From positions 73,962 to 137,961 of the forward strand of contig JAFAGA010000068.1 of the NCBI GenBank assembly GCA_023423045.1: a stretch of 64,000 bases of DNA. Reading direction: 5' to 3'. Below are positions 46,669-55,744 of the stretch, piece after piece. The notes below the pieces were generated by a model. That model saw nothing but the letters and a program-made list of their open reading frames with translations. It was not told where the DNA came from and ran no database searches. The position numbers and the translations under genes are program-made. This stretch comes from Bacillota bacterium (GTDB lineage Bacteria; Bacillota; Clostridia; Lachnospirales; Lachnospiraceae). Position 1 is the stretch's first letter; each line of letters opens with the position of its first letter.

Positions 46669-46797
46669 GACAGCAGATTGGAATTAGGGCAACAGGTAAA
46701 ATTAGGGCAACGGATAAAATTAGGGCAACGAATAGAATTGGGACTACGGGTAGAACTGAGACAACAGGTAGAAGCGGGACTACGATAGGAACAGGAA
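46663..46797 (+). repeat. 18-base tandem repeat between permease and ATPase genes
   Basis: About seven imperfect copies of AATTAGGGCAACAGGTAA (variants AATTAGGGCAACGGATAA, AATTGGGACTACGGGTAG, AAGCGGGACTACGATAGG). It starts at the permease stop and reaches almost to the ATPase ribosome site. The period is a multiple of three, but there is no start codon. Confidence 0.75.
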
Positions 46798-46840
46798 ACA
46801 GTATTGTGCCGGAGCATGTAGCAGGAAGCGGGAGGATATT

Positions 46841-47596
46841 ATGTTATTAGTTGCAGAAAATGTAGAGAAGAGATTTTATAAAACAGAGGTACTAAAGGAT
46901 ATCTCCCTTGAAGTGGCGGAGGGAGAGGTGGTGGCAATTATCGGCCCCTCCGGTTCCGGTAAATCCACACTGCTGCGCTGTCTGACCCAGCTGGAACGGA
47001 TTGACGGTGGGCGTGTGGAGGTCTGCGGCAAGCAGATGGTGGATACAAAAGCCGGACAGGGGTACTCGGATGCGGCGATCCTGCATGAGATCATCCTGGA
47101 GGTGGGACTTGTATTCCAGAACTTTAATCTGTTTCCTCATTTTAGCGTGCTGCGCAATATTGTGGATGCCCAGGTCAGGGTTCTTGGAATTGATAAGAAA
47201 GCAGCAGGCAAGAAAGCCATGGAGCTGCTGGAACGGATGAATCTCCAGGACAAGGCGGACGCTTATCCCTGTGAGCTGTCCGGCGGACAGCAGCAGCGGA
47301 TTGCTATCGCCAGGGCACTGGCTTTAAATCCTCGAATCTTATTCTTTGATGAGCCAACCTCGGCGCTGGACCCTGAACTGACCGGTGAGATACTCAAGGT
47401 AATCCGGACACTTGCCAGGGAGCAGATGACCATGGTAATCGTTACCCATGAGATGGCCTTTGCCAGGGATGTGGCAGACCGGATTATCTTTATGGACGAA
47501 GGTGTAATCGTGGAACAGGGAACACCGGAGGATGTGTTTGGAAACACAGCAAATCAGAGAACCAGGGACTTTTTACAGAGATTTAACCAAAATTAG
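46841..47596 (+). CDS. Amino-acid ABC importer ATPase (GlnQ type)
   Basis: 251 residues. Walker A GPSGSGKSTLL, Q-loop GLVFQNFNLFPHF, signature LSGGQQQRIAIARAL, Walker B ILFFDEPTSALDPELTG, and the switch histidine VTHEMAF. The insertion between Walker A and the Q-loop (TKAGQGYSDAAILHEI) is longer than in E. coli GlnQ but common in clostridial members. Start ATG behind GGGAGG. Confidence 0.94.
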   Translation: MLLVAENVEKRFYKTEVLKDISLEVAEGEVVAIIGPSGSGKSTLLRCLTQLERIDGGRVEVCGKQMVDTKAGQGYSDAAILHEIILEVGLVFQNFNLFPHFSVLRNIVDAQVRVLGIDKKAAGKKAMELLERMNLQDKADAYPCELSGGQQQRIAIARALALNPRILFFDEPTSALDPELTGEILKVIRTLAREQMTMVIVTHEMAFARDVADRIIFMDEGVIVEQGTPEDVFGNTANQRTRDFLQRFNQN

Positions 47597-47606
47597 AATA
47601 AAGTGC

Positions 47607-47635
47607 TTGCAATTTTTGGTTTCCTTTGCTATAAT
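47607..47635 (+). promoter_or_regulatory. Promoter of the rimP-nusA-infB operon
   Basis: TTGCAA (47607-47612), 17-base spacer, perfect TATAAT (47630-47635). The transcript would start near 47643 and carry a leader of about 90 bases. Confidence 0.65.
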
Positions 47636-47656
47636 AACTATGGTGCAAAATGATAA

Positions 47657-47693
47657 GAATAATTAAGGAGTGGACGAAAGTCCACTCTTATTA
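47657..47693 (+). promoter_or_regulatory. Leader hairpin before rimP
   Basis: GAGTGGAC (47668-47675), a GAAA tetraloop, GTCCACTC (47680-47687), extended outward by AATAATTAAG/TTATTATT with small bulges. It lies inside the rimP leader. It may be a weak terminator for the ABC unit or a regulatory stem. Confidence 0.5.
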
Positions 47694-47734
47694 TTTGCAT
47701 AAAGTCCAAATATGTTAGGAAAGCAGGGATTTGA

Positions 47735-48202
47735 ATGACAAAGCATGAAGAATATGAGCGTAAGACGGAGCAGTTACTGGAACCGATTCTGACAGCGAAC
47801 CATTTCGAATTGTATGACGTGGAGTATGTTAAGGAGGGCGGCAGCTGGTATTTAAGAGCTTATATTGATAAGGAAAACGGTATCACGGTGGATGACTGTG
47901 TATTGGTCAGCAGAGCGCTGAGTGATTTGCTTGATCAGAACGACTTTATCTCTGATTCCTATATATTAGAGGTGAGTTCGCCCGGACTTGGGAGACAGCT
48001 GAAGAAAGATAAGCATTTTGAAAGAAGCCTCGGAGAAGAGGTTGAGGTAAAGCTCTATAAGGCCCTGAACAAGAAGAAGGAGTATGCGGGCCTGCTGAAA
48101 GCCTTTGATGCCGTCAATATAACGCTGGAATTTGAGGATGGAACCGTTATGGATATTCCCAGAACGAGTATCGCAGTAGTGCGCCTTGCCTTTGATTTCT
48201 AG
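47735..48202 (+). CDS. rimP: Ribosome maturation factor RimP
   Basis: 155 residues. Needed for 30S subunit maturation. N-terminal alpha/beta domain with FELYDVEYVKEGGSWYLRAY and DDCVLVSRALSDLLDQND, then YILEVSSPGLGRQLKKDKHF and the SH3-like C-terminal domain. Heads the conserved nusA-infB operon. Confidence 0.95.
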   Translation: MTKHEEYERKTEQLLEPILTANHFELYDVEYVKEGGSWYLRAYIDKENGITVDDCVLVSRALSDLLDQNDFISDSYILEVSSPGLGRQLKKDKHFERSLGEEVEVKLYKALNKKKEYAGLLKAFDAVNITLEFEDGTVMDIPRTSIAVVRLAFDF

Positions 48203-48235
48203 GAAAGAACTTTTATTATGAAATGATAAGATGGT

Positions 48236-48279
48236 CCCGGCAAAAGCCCCGGAATTGTTATAGAAGGCTTTTTGCCGGG
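48236..48279 (+). promoter_or_regulatory. Intergenic hairpin between rimP and nusA
   Basis: CCCGGCAAAAGCC (48236-48248) pairs with GGCTTTTTGCCGGG (48266-48279) with one bulged T. No T run follows the stem. Its place inside an operon suggests mRNA processing or NusA feedback. Confidence 0.5.
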
Positions 48280-48373
48280 ATAATCATGATCTATTAACAG
48301 GAAGGATACCTTGGGGAAAATCCTCCTGATTCAATTGTGAAATATAAATTTAAAAAGGAGGATTTGAAAGAAA

Positions 48374-49420
48374 ATGGATGCGAACAGGGAACTGATTGAG
48401 GCTTTGAACCAAATTGAGAAGGAAAAGGATATCAGTAAGGATATTTTACTTGAAGCATTGGAGAACTCATTGGTTGCGGCATGCAAAAACAACTACGGCA
48501 GAGCGGATAACATAAAGGTTAATATTGACCGGATTACCGGAGAGGTGAATGTATTTGCCATGAAGGAAGTGGTGGAAGAGGTTGCCGACCCGATTATGCA
48601 GATCAGCCTGGCTCAAGCGAAGATGAAAGATTCCAGAAAAGAGCTGGGAGATATGGTGGCTATCGAGGTTACACCGAAGAATTTCGGCCGTATTGCTGCC
48701 CAGAAGGCGAAGCAGGTGGTAGTTCAAAAAATCCGCGAAGAAGAGAGAAAGGTTTTGTTCACCCAGTACAGCAGCAAGGAGAAGGATATTGTAACCGGTA
48801 TCGTACAGCGCTATGTGGGGAATAACGTAAGCATTAATCTTGGCAAGGTGGATGCGATTTTAACAGAGAACGAGCAGGTGAGAGGAGAGATATTCAGACC
48901 CACTGATCGTATCAAATTATATGTGCTTGAGGTAAAGGACACTACCAAGGGGCCGAGAATTACCGTATCCCGGACACACCCCGAGCTGGTGAAGCGCTTA
49001 TTCGAGGCGGAGGTTACGGAGATTCAGGACGGAACCGTAGAGATTAAGAGCATCTCCAGAGAAGCCGGTTCCAGAACTAAGATGGCGGTATGGAGCAATA
49101 ATCCTGATGTGGATGCAGTCGGCGCCTGTGTCGGCCTGAACGGAGCCAGAGTAAATGCCATCGTTCATGAGCTTCGCAACGAGAAAATCGATATTATTAA
49201 TTGGAGCAACGATCCTGCAAAATTAATTGAAAATGCCCTTAGTCCCGCCAAGGTGGTATCCGTTTCGGTGGACGAATTTGAAAAAAGTGCCAGGGTAATT
49301 GTTCCTGATTATCAACTATCCCTTGCCATTGGTAAGGAAGGCCAGAATGCCAGACTTGCGGCAAAGCTGACCGGATATAAGATTGATATTAAGAGCGAAT
49401 CCCAAAGTATGGGTTATTAA
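48374..49420 (+). CDS. nusA: Transcription termination/antitermination protein NusA
   Basis: 348 residues, the short Firmicutes form without the C-terminal acidic repeats. N-terminal RNA-polymerase-binding domain (residues 1-125), S1 domain (about 130-200, GIVQRYVGNNVSINLGKVD), two KH domains (VGACVGLNGARVNAIVHEL and LAIGKEGQNARLAAKLTG). Binds RNA polymerase at pauses. GGAGG lies 12 bases before the ATG. Confidence 0.96.
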   Translation: MDANRELIEALNQIEKEKDISKDILLEALENSLVAACKNNYGRADNIKVNIDRITGEVNVFAMKEVVEEVADPIMQISLAQAKMKDSRKELGDMVAIEVTPKNFGRIAAQKAKQVVVQKIREEERKVLFTQYSSKEKDIVTGIVQRYVGNNVSINLGKVDAILTENEQVRGEIFRPTDRIKLYVLEVKDTTKGPRITVSRTHPELVKRLFEAEVTEIQDGTVEIKSISREAGSRTKMAVWSNNPDVDAVGACVGLNGARVNAIVHELRNEKIDIINWSNDPAKLIENALSPAKVVSVSVDEFEKSARVIVPDYQLSLAIGKEGQNARLAAKLTGYKIDIKSESQSMGY

Positions 49421-49437
49421 TATGCATGGAGGTATAG

Positions 49438-49725
49438 ATGGCAAAAAAATTACCGTTAAGAATGTGTACCGGTTGCGGTGAGATGAAGCCAAAGAGAGAA
49501 CTGATCCGTGTCTTAAAGACTCCGGAGGAGGAGATTGTGATCGATGCCACCGGCAAGAAGAACGGGCGGGGAGCATATGTGTGCTGTTCCCTGGCCTGCT
49601 TGCAAAAGGCCATCAAAACAAAAGGACTGGAACGTTCACTTAAGGTCGGTATTCCGGGAGAATTAATAGAAACTTTAGAGAAGGAGATGATTTTGCTTGA
49701 GTCCGGAAGAAAAGAAGGTATATAG
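49438..49725 (+). CDS. ylxR: YlxR family protein (RnpM-like)
   Basis: 95 residues. RMCTGCGEMKPKRELIRV and the GRGAYVC motif with four cysteines are diagnostic of DUF448/YlxR. In Bacillus this protein binds RNase P RNA and lowers its activity. Fixed place between nusA and ylxQ. It overlaps the next gene by 29 bases. Confidence 0.94.
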   Translation: MAKKLPLRMCTGCGEMKPKRELIRVLKTPEEEIVIDATGKKNGRGAYVCCSLACLQKAIKTKGLERSLKVGIPGELIETLEKEMILLESGRKEGI

Positions 49726-50056
49726 TCTGTTTGGAATTGCAACAAAATCAGGAAAGCTTGTAAGCGGTGAATTCTCTACGGAGAAGGCGGTGAAGGAACG
49801 AAAGGCTGCTTTGGTCGTTGTGGCTGACGACGCATCCGATAACACAAAAAAAATGTTTACCAACATGTGTACTTACTATAATGTGCCAATTTATTATTTT
49901 GGTATAAAAGACGACTTGGGTCATGCAATGGGTAAAGAGTTTCGCGCTTCTTTAGCAGTGCTTGACAAGGGCTTGGCTGATGCAATTGAAAGGCAACTGA
50001 TAATAATGCAGGATAGGAACGGAGGTAGTAAGTATGGCAAAAATGAAAATATTTGA
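49697..50056 (+). CDS. ylxQ: L7Ae-family ribosomal protein YlxQ
   Basis: 119 residues from a TTG at 49697 inside ylxR, with AAGGAG at 49681. YSLFGIATKSGKLVSGEFST and KAALVVVADDASDNTKKMF are typical of the L7Ae/L30e RNA-binding fold that recognises kink-turns. Role in ribosome assembly is assumed from operon position. It overlaps infB by 23 bases. Confidence 0.9.
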   Translation: MSPEEKKVYSLFGIATKSGKLVSGEFSTEKAVKERKAALVVVADDASDNTKKMFTNMCTYYNVPIYYFGIKDDLGHAMGKEFRASLAVLDKGLADAIERQLIIMQDRNGGSKYGKNENI

Positions 50057-53000
50057 GCTAAAAAATGAAATAAATAAAGCAGTGAAAAGTCCCATAGAAA
50101 GCAAGGATATTCTTGACTATCTGGAGCAAAGCTTCGGGGTAAAGAAAACCCATAGCAGCAACCTGGAGGATAATGAAGTTCATGTAGTAAAGAACCACTT
50201 TACCCGGGCGGCTGCGGCAAAGCAGGCAGCAGCCTCGCCGTCCCGGCAGGCCCCTGCAGCTTCGTCGGGAGCTTCGGCATCAGAGGGCAGGACGCATTCA
50301 GGTCAGGCAAACACGCTTTCACCGGCGCAGTCATCCGGAGCAGCGGCAGCTTCAGGGCAGACGGCGCCCCGACAGGCAGCAGCGGGGGATCAGCGTCCGG
50401 CTGCACAGGGTCAGCAGGGTGCCGCCAGACCTGCTGCTCAGGGGCAGAGGCCGGCAATGGGCCAGCAAAATAGTGGAATGAGACAGGGGCAGCCCGACAG
50501 GTCAGGCATTGGGGCAAGGCCCGCAGGAGAACAAGGTCTTTCCGGAATGCCTGCGCAATCAATGCAGACACAATCACAAAATATGCAACAGGGAGTAAGA
50601 TCGGCAGGAGGACAAAGTGGAATGAAGCAAGGACAGCAGGGATATCAGAGCCAGGGAAGCGCTGGCCAGCATGGCAGTCAAAGCCAGGGATATCAAAGCT
50701 CAGGCAATACAGGAAGATCCGGTGAGAGTGGCCAGGGTCAAAGAACAGCGGCACATGGAGCCGGCAATCAGCAGGGAAGACCTGCCGGGCAGTATAATCA
50801 GAGACCCCAGGGCAACCAGGGCCAGAGACCTCAGGGAGAAGGCTATCAGGGGAACCGTCAGGGTTACCAGGGCAATCGACCGCAAGGAGAAGGCTATCAG
50901 GGTAATCGCCCGAGACCTCAGGGAGAAGGCTATCAAGGCAGACCTCAGGGAGAAGGCTACCAGGGGAACCGTCAGGGTTACCAGGGCAATCGTCCGAGAC
51001 CTCAGGGGGAAGGCTATCAAGGCAGACCCCAGGGAGAAGGCTATCAGGGGAACCGTCAGGGCTATCAGGGCAATCGTCCGAATCCTGCCGGCGGCCAGCA
51101 GGGCAGAGGAAATTATGGCGGTCAGGGAGGGTATTCCCGTCCCAGCGGACCCCGTCCGGGCGGCGGTTTTAACCGCGGCTTTGAAGGCGGCAAGGACGAG
51201 GATGATAAGCCGAACTACGGCAATCGTTCCCAGGCAAGAAAGACTACCGGAAGAAGCGGCGGTGAGCGTAAGACGTTTGATCAGCAGATTCTGGATCAAA
51301 AGGTTGCCGCAAAGAATGATAACAGCAATAAGAGGAATAGAGACAGGATTAATAAGGAAAAGAGCTACAAAGATCGCGTGATTGCAGGGCGCAGCCAGAG
51401 CGAGGAAGAGGTTAAGACAAAGCTGGTTCCCAGAAAGGGTCAGTTTATTCAGCCGAAGCCGGTTCAGGTGGTGGAGGAAGAGATTAAGGTCATCTCCCTG
51501 CCGGAAGTCCTGACCATTAAAGAGTTGGCAGATAAGATGAAGAAGCCGTCGGCGGCTTTGATTAAGAAGCTCTTCCTGGCAGGAAAGATCGTAACCCTCA
51601 ATCAGGAGATTACTTTTGAAGAGGCGGAAGAAATTGCTCTGGAATATGAGATAATTGCAGAAAAAGAGGTTAAAATTAATGAGGTAGAGGAGCTTCTGAA
51701 GGAAGAAGAGGAAGATCCCAGCACCATGGAAAAGAGACCTCCGGTTGTATGCGTTATGGGGCATGTCGATCATGGCAAGACCTCCCTTCTGGATGCGATC
51801 CGGGAGACGAGTGTTACCTCCAGGGAAGCGGGCGGTATCACACAGCATATCGGCGCGTATATGGTTGAAATCAACGGTGAGAAAATCACCTTCCTGGATA
51901 CTCCGGGACATGAAGCCTTCACCGCCATGCGTAAGCGCGGTGCCAAGTCTACGGATATCGCAATTCTTGTAGTTGCGGCGGACGACGGCGTTATGCCTCA
52001 GACAGTGGAGGCCATCAACCATGCCAAAGCTGCCGGTGTTCAGATTATCGTGGCAATTAACAAGATAGATAAGCCCAGCGCCAATATTGAGCGCGTGAAG
52101 CAGGAGCTGACCGAATATGAGCTGATTGCTGAGGATTGGGGCGGAGATACAATCTTTGTACCGGTGTCCGCCCATACCAAGGATGGCATCGACCAATTGC
52201 TGGAGATGATTCTTCTGACAGCCGAGGTGGGTGAATTAAAGGCGAATCCCAATCGAAATGCCAGAGGAATTGTTATCGAAGCGGAGCTTGATAAGGGAAG
52301 AGGTCCTGTTGCTACTATTCTGGTGCAGAAGGGTACCCTTCGCGTGGGCGATAATGTTGCCGTGGGATCTGCCTTTGGTAAGGTTCGTGCCATGAATGAC
52401 GATAAGGGAAGAAGAGTGAAGGAAGCAACGCCCTCTACACCTGTAGAAATACTTGGCTTGAATGAGGTACCGGATGCGGGAGAGACCTTGCTGGCAACCA
52501 CAAATGAAAAAGAGGCAAGAGTTATTGCCAACACCTATTTAACACAGAGCAAGGAGAGGCTGATTGCGGATACCAAGGCCAAATTATCCCTGGATGGCTT
52601 GTTCTCACAGATTCAGGCAGGTAATATCAAGGATCTTAACCTGATTATTAAGGCTGATGTACAGGGCTCGGTAGAGGCGATGAAGCAGAGTCTGCTCAAA
52701 CTCAGCAATGATGAAGTTGCGGTACGGATCCTTCACGGCGGTGTCGGCGCAATCAACGAATCCGATGTTATTCTTGCCAGTACCTCCAATGCGATTATCA
52801 TTGGTTTCAATGTAAGACCGGATAATGCTGCAAAAGAGACTGCAGACCGTGAGAAGGTGGATGTGAAGCTGTACCGGGTTATCTATAATGCCATCAATGA
52901 TATTGAGGCGGCGATGAAGGGTATGCTGGATCCTGTATTTGAGGAGAGAATTATCGGCCATGCCGAAGTGCGTATGACCTTCAAGGCCTCAGGCATCGGT

Positions 53001-53234
53001 ACCATTGCGGGCTCCTATGTCCTGGACGGTAAGATCATCCGCGGCAGTAAGGCCAGAATTTACCGTGACAACACCTTGATTTATGAGGGTATTCTTGCAT
53101 CCCTGAAGAGATTCCAGGATGATGTGAAGGAAGTAGCCACAGGCTATGAATGCGGCCTGGTATTTGAGAAATTCAATGATGTTAAGGAAGGCGATAAGGT
53201 AGAGCTTTACATTATGGCCGAAGTACCCAGATAA
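50034..53234 (+). CDS. infB: Translation initiation factor IF-2
   Basis: 1066 residues, much longer than the 650-720 of Bacillus IF-2 because of a low-complexity region at about residues 55-400. That region is rich in Gly, Gln, Arg, Pro, Ser and Ala, with tandem GYQGNR/PQGEGYQG units at about 262-352. The N-terminal IF2N fold (MKIFELKNEINKAVKSPIES) and a second IF2N (IKELADKMKKPSAALIKKL) flank it. GTPase domain: GHVDHGKTSL (from about 576), DTPGHEAFT, NKIDKPSANIERV. Then domains II, III and the fMet-tRNA-binding C2. Places initiator tRNA on the 30S subunit. The start ATG is behind GGAGGT. Confidence 0.95.
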   Translation: MAKMKIFELKNEINKAVKSPIESKDILDYLEQSFGVKKTHSSNLEDNEVHVVKNHFTRAAAAKQAAASPSRQAPAASSGASASEGRTHSGQANTLSPAQSSGAAAASGQTAPRQAAAGDQRPAAQGQQGAARPAAQGQRPAMGQQNSGMRQGQPDRSGIGARPAGEQGLSGMPAQSMQTQSQNMQQGVRSAGGQSGMKQGQQGYQSQGSAGQHGSQSQGYQSSGNTGRSGESGQGQRTAAHGAGNQQGRPAGQYNQRPQGNQGQRPQGEGYQGNRQGYQGNRPQGEGYQGNRPRPQGEGYQGRPQGEGYQGNRQGYQGNRPRPQGEGYQGRPQGEGYQGNRQGYQGNRPNPAGGQQGRGNYGGQGGYSRPSGPRPGGGFNRGFEGGKDEDDKPNYGNRSQARKTTGRSGGERKTFDQQILDQKVAAKNDNSNKRNRDRINKEKSYKDRVIAGRSQSEEEVKTKLVPRKGQFIQPKPVQVVEEEIKVISLPEVLTIKELADKMKKPSAALIKKLFLAGKIVTLNQEITFEEAEEIALEYEIIAEKEVKINEVEELLKEEEEDPSTMEKRPPVVCVMGHVDHGKTSLLDAIRETSVTSREAGGITQHIGAYMVEINGEKITFLDTPGHEAFTAMRKRGAKSTDIAILVVAADDGVMPQTVEAINHAKAAGVQIIVAINKIDKPSANIERVKQELTEYELIAEDWGGDTIFVPVSAHTKDGIDQLLEMILLTAEVGELKANPNRNARGIVIEAELDKGRGPVATILVQKGTLRVGDNVAVGSAFGKVRAMNDDKGRRVKEATPSTPVEILGLNEVPDAGETLLATTNEKEARVIANTYLTQSKERLIADTKAKLSLDGLFSQIQAGNIKDLNLIIKADVQGSVEAMKQSLLKLSNDEVAVRILHGGVGAINESDVILASTSNAIIIGFNVRPDNAAKETADREKVDVKLYRVIYNAINDIEAAMKGMLDPVFEERIIGHAEVRMTFKASGIGTIAGSYVLDGKIIRGSKARIYRDNTLIYEGILASLKRFQDDVKEVATGYECGLVFEKFNDVKEGDKVELYIMAEVPR
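50818..51090 (+). repeat. In-frame tandem repeats in infB
   Basis: Several copies of GGAGAAGGCTATCAGGG and of GGTTACCAGGGCAATCG in alternation, coding for GYQGNR- and PQGEGYQG-type units. The DNA copies are nearly identical at 50860-50960 and 50950-51080, which indicates recent expansion. Confidence 0.8.
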
Positions 53235-53366
53235 ATGATATAATTTTTTCACGGCTATAGCCGGAAAGAGGCGGCATGAAGATAAGCGGATTGTGAAATA
53301 ATTCGCCTTGCAAATATTGCGCTACTGCCTAGATTCGCAGAGTGGCGGCGGAATGGAGATGTATAA

Positions 53367-53774
53367 ATGAGAAAGAATAGTATTAAGAACACCAGAATTA
53401 ACGGTGAAGTACAAAAAGTGCTGAGCACATTAATCAGCAGGGAGATTAAGGACCCAAGGATCAATCCTATGACTTCGGTGGTAGCCGTAGAGGTGGCGCC
53501 GGATTTAAAGACAGCCAAGGTATATATCAGCGTTCTGGGAGATGAAGAGTCCAAGGAATCCACCCGAAAAGGATTAAAAAGCGCAGCATCCTACATGCGA
53601 GGACAATTAGCCAAAACGCTTAATTTAAGAAACACGCCGGAACTTACCTTTATTATCGACAATTCCATCGAATATGGAGTAAATATGTCAAAGCTGATCG
53701 ATGAGGTGAGCAAGACCTCCCATCGTGAAGAAGAGGCGCAGGAAGAAGAGCGGGACACAGAGGATGATATTTAG
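53367..53774 (+). CDS. rbfA: Ribosome-binding factor A
   Basis: 135 residues. NTRINGEVQKVLSTLISREIKDPR and KTAKVYISVLGDEESKEST are family motifs, and the KH-like core ends ELTFIIDNSIEYG. Binds 16S rRNA late in 30S assembly. The acidic tail (EEEAQEEERDTEDD) is common. 132 bases separate it from infB with no separate promoter seen. Confidence 0.95.
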   Translation: MRKNSIKNTRINGEVQKVLSTLISREIKDPRINPMTSVVAVEVAPDLKTAKVYISVLGDEESKESTRKGLKSAASYMRGQLAKTLNLRNTPELTFIIDNSIEYGVNMSKLIDEVSKTSHREEEAQEEERDTEDDI

Positions 53775-53808
53775 GGAGCATGAAAATGCTTAATGAGGAT
53801 AGTAGCCT

Positions 53809-54795
53809 ATGAATAAAATTAATGCAGAAATAATCGGATCAAAGAAAATAGCCATAGCCGGACATATCAGGCCGGACGGAGACTGTGTGGGCTCCTGTAC
53901 TGCTCTCTACCTGTATCTGACACAGAACAGGGAGAAGCTGGGGATTACGAAGATCGATGTATATCTGGAGCCCTTTGGCAACGAATTCGACATTCTTGAG
54001 GGTGCGAAGGAGATAAAGCATGTCTATGAGACAGAAGAGCATTATGATACCTTCATTTCCCTCGACTGCGGCAGCTTGGACCGACTGGGAAACGCATTAA
54101 AATTTTATGATACCGCTGACAAGACAATTAACATTGACCATCACATCAGTAACCAGTCCTTCGGGAAGGTGAACCATGTGGTGGCCGATGCATCCTCAAC
54201 CTGTGAGGTGCTGTATACCCTGATGGATGAGGAGGATATCACGAGGGAAGTTGCCGCGGCGTTGTATGTGGGCATCATCCATGACACCGGCGTATTCAAG
54301 CACAGCAACACCTCAGAAAAAACAATGAACATTGCCGGGAAGCTGATCAGCAAGGGAATAGACCATTCCATGCTGATCGATGAATCCTTTTATGCCAAGA
54401 CCTATGTACAGAACCAGATTCTGGGCCGCTGTCTCATGGAGAGCATTCTTGTGCTCGAAGGTAAGGTAGTATTTGCAGCCCTTAGCCGCAAAATGCTGGA
54501 CTTCTATGAGGCAACCACCGCAGACCTGGACGGTATCATTGATCAGCTGAGAGTTACCAGGGGAACCGAGGTGGCGATCTTTATCTATGAGACCGACATG
54601 CGGGAGTACAAGGTTAGCATGAGATCCAACGGCGAAGTCAATGTAAGTAAAATAGCAGTATATTTTGGCGGGGGCGGTCATATCCGGGCTGCCGGCTGCA
54701 CTTTGCACGGCTCCGTACATGATGTAATCAATAATATAACCGCACATATCGAAGCACAGATGAAGGAAATAGAATGCTTGAAGGAAGAGGCCTGA
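53809..54795 (+). CDS. nrnA: DHH/DHHA1 phosphoesterase (NrnA type)
   Basis: 328 residues. Hydrolyses short oligonucleotides, pAp or cyclic-dinucleotide products. Motifs: IAGHIRPDGDCVGS (metal site), SLDCGSLDRLG, the DHH of INIDHHISN, GIIHDTGVFKHSN, and the substrate-binding GGGGHIRAAGC of the DHHA1 domain. Lies between rbfA and truB as in other Firmicutes. Confidence 0.94.
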   Translation: MNKINAEIIGSKKIAIAGHIRPDGDCVGSCTALYLYLTQNREKLGITKIDVYLEPFGNEFDILEGAKEIKHVYETEEHYDTFISLDCGSLDRLGNALKFYDTADKTINIDHHISNQSFGKVNHVVADASSTCEVLYTLMDEEDITREVAAALYVGIIHDTGVFKHSNTSEKTMNIAGKLISKGIDHSMLIDESFYAKTYVQNQILGRCLMESILVLEGKVVFAALSRKMLDFYEATTADLDGIIDQLRVTRGTEVAIFIYETDMREYKVSMRSNGEVNVSKIAVYFGGGGHIRAAGCTLHGSVHDVINNITAHIEAQMKEIECLKEEA

Positions 54796-54814
54796 TAAGG
54801 AGTGCTGACAATCA

Positions 54815-55714
54815 ATGGATGGAATAATTAACATCTATAAGGAAAAAGGTTATACCTCTCATGACGTAGTCGCTAAAATGAGAGGTATTCTTCGGATGAA
54901 GAAAATCGGCCATACCGGAACTCTGGATCCTGATGCGGAGGGAGTTCTTCCGGTGTGCGTCGGAAAGGCCACCAAGCTGGTGGATTTAATAACGGATAAA
55001 GACAAGACTTATCTGGCGAAAGCGAAGCTGGGCATCACAACCGATACCCAGGATATGTCCGGGAAGGTAGTAACAACATCCAAGGTAACGGCTGACAGGA
55101 AGAGTCTGGAGAAAGCAATAGAGAGCTACATCGGAGAATATATGCAGCTTCCTCCCATGTACTCCGCGATCAAGGTAGACGGCAGGAAGCTGTATGAGCT
55201 GGCGAGACAGGGGAAAGAAATTGCCCGGGACAGGCGTCTGGTAACAGTGAAGGATATCCGTCTGCTGGATTATGACGAGGCGGAGCAGGAATTTAGCGTA
55301 TCGGTGGACTGCGGTAAAGGCACGTATATACGGACACTGCTGCAGGATATCGGTGAAAGCCTGGGCTGCGGAGCGGTGATGAAAAGCCTGATTAGGACGG
55401 CGGTCGGCGCTTTCCGGCTGGAAGATGCACTGAAGCTCTCCGAATTGGAGCAGTTGGTCAGGGAAGATGGGCTTACGCCGCATATCGTAACCATAGAGCA
55501 GGTATTTTCCGGCTATTCGGCTCTTACTGTTTCCGGTGAATACAATAAATTGATTTACAACGGCAATTTTTTTTTACCGGAGCATTTACAGACCCCCATG
55601 CCGGAAGATCTGAGCGAACAGGTCCGGGTGTATGACAATGAGGGGAAGTTTATCGGATTATATCGGTATAACGAGGAAGAGAACCGGTTTAAGCCGGTAA
55701 AAATGTTCTTATAA
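54815..55714 (+). CDS. truB: tRNA pseudouridine(55) synthase TruB
   Basis: 299 residues. Catalytic D38 in KIGHTGTLDPDAEGVLPVC; further motifs YLAKAKLGITTDTQD, PPMYSAIKVDGRKLYELARQ, GTYIRTLLQDIGESLGCGA. Modifies U55 of the T-loop. It follows nrnA by 19 bases; an AAGGAGTG site precedes the ATG. Confidence 0.96.
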   Translation: MDGIINIYKEKGYTSHDVVAKMRGILRMKKIGHTGTLDPDAEGVLPVCVGKATKLVDLITDKDKTYLAKAKLGITTDTQDMSGKVVTTSKVTADRKSLEKAIESYIGEYMQLPPMYSAIKVDGRKLYELARQGKEIARDRRLVTVKDIRLLDYDEAEQEFSVSVDCGKGTYIRTLLQDIGESLGCGAVMKSLIRTAVGAFRLEDALKLSELEQLVREDGLTPHIVTIEQVFSGYSALTVSGEYNKLIYNGNFFLPEHLQTPMPEDLSEQVRVYDNEGKFIGLYRYNEEENRFKPVKMFL

Positions 55715-55744
55715 ACAGGACATTAGCGACAGATGGGGGTTATT

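Noticed and set aside
50700..52196. Long open frame on the minus strand (about 498 codons) opposite infB, and a 236-codon frame at 50671-51381 on the plus strand
   Set aside because: Both are shadows of the repetitive GC-rich infB linker and GTPase region. Low-complexity Leu/Ile/Arg content, no ribosome sites, and infB itself is unmistakable.
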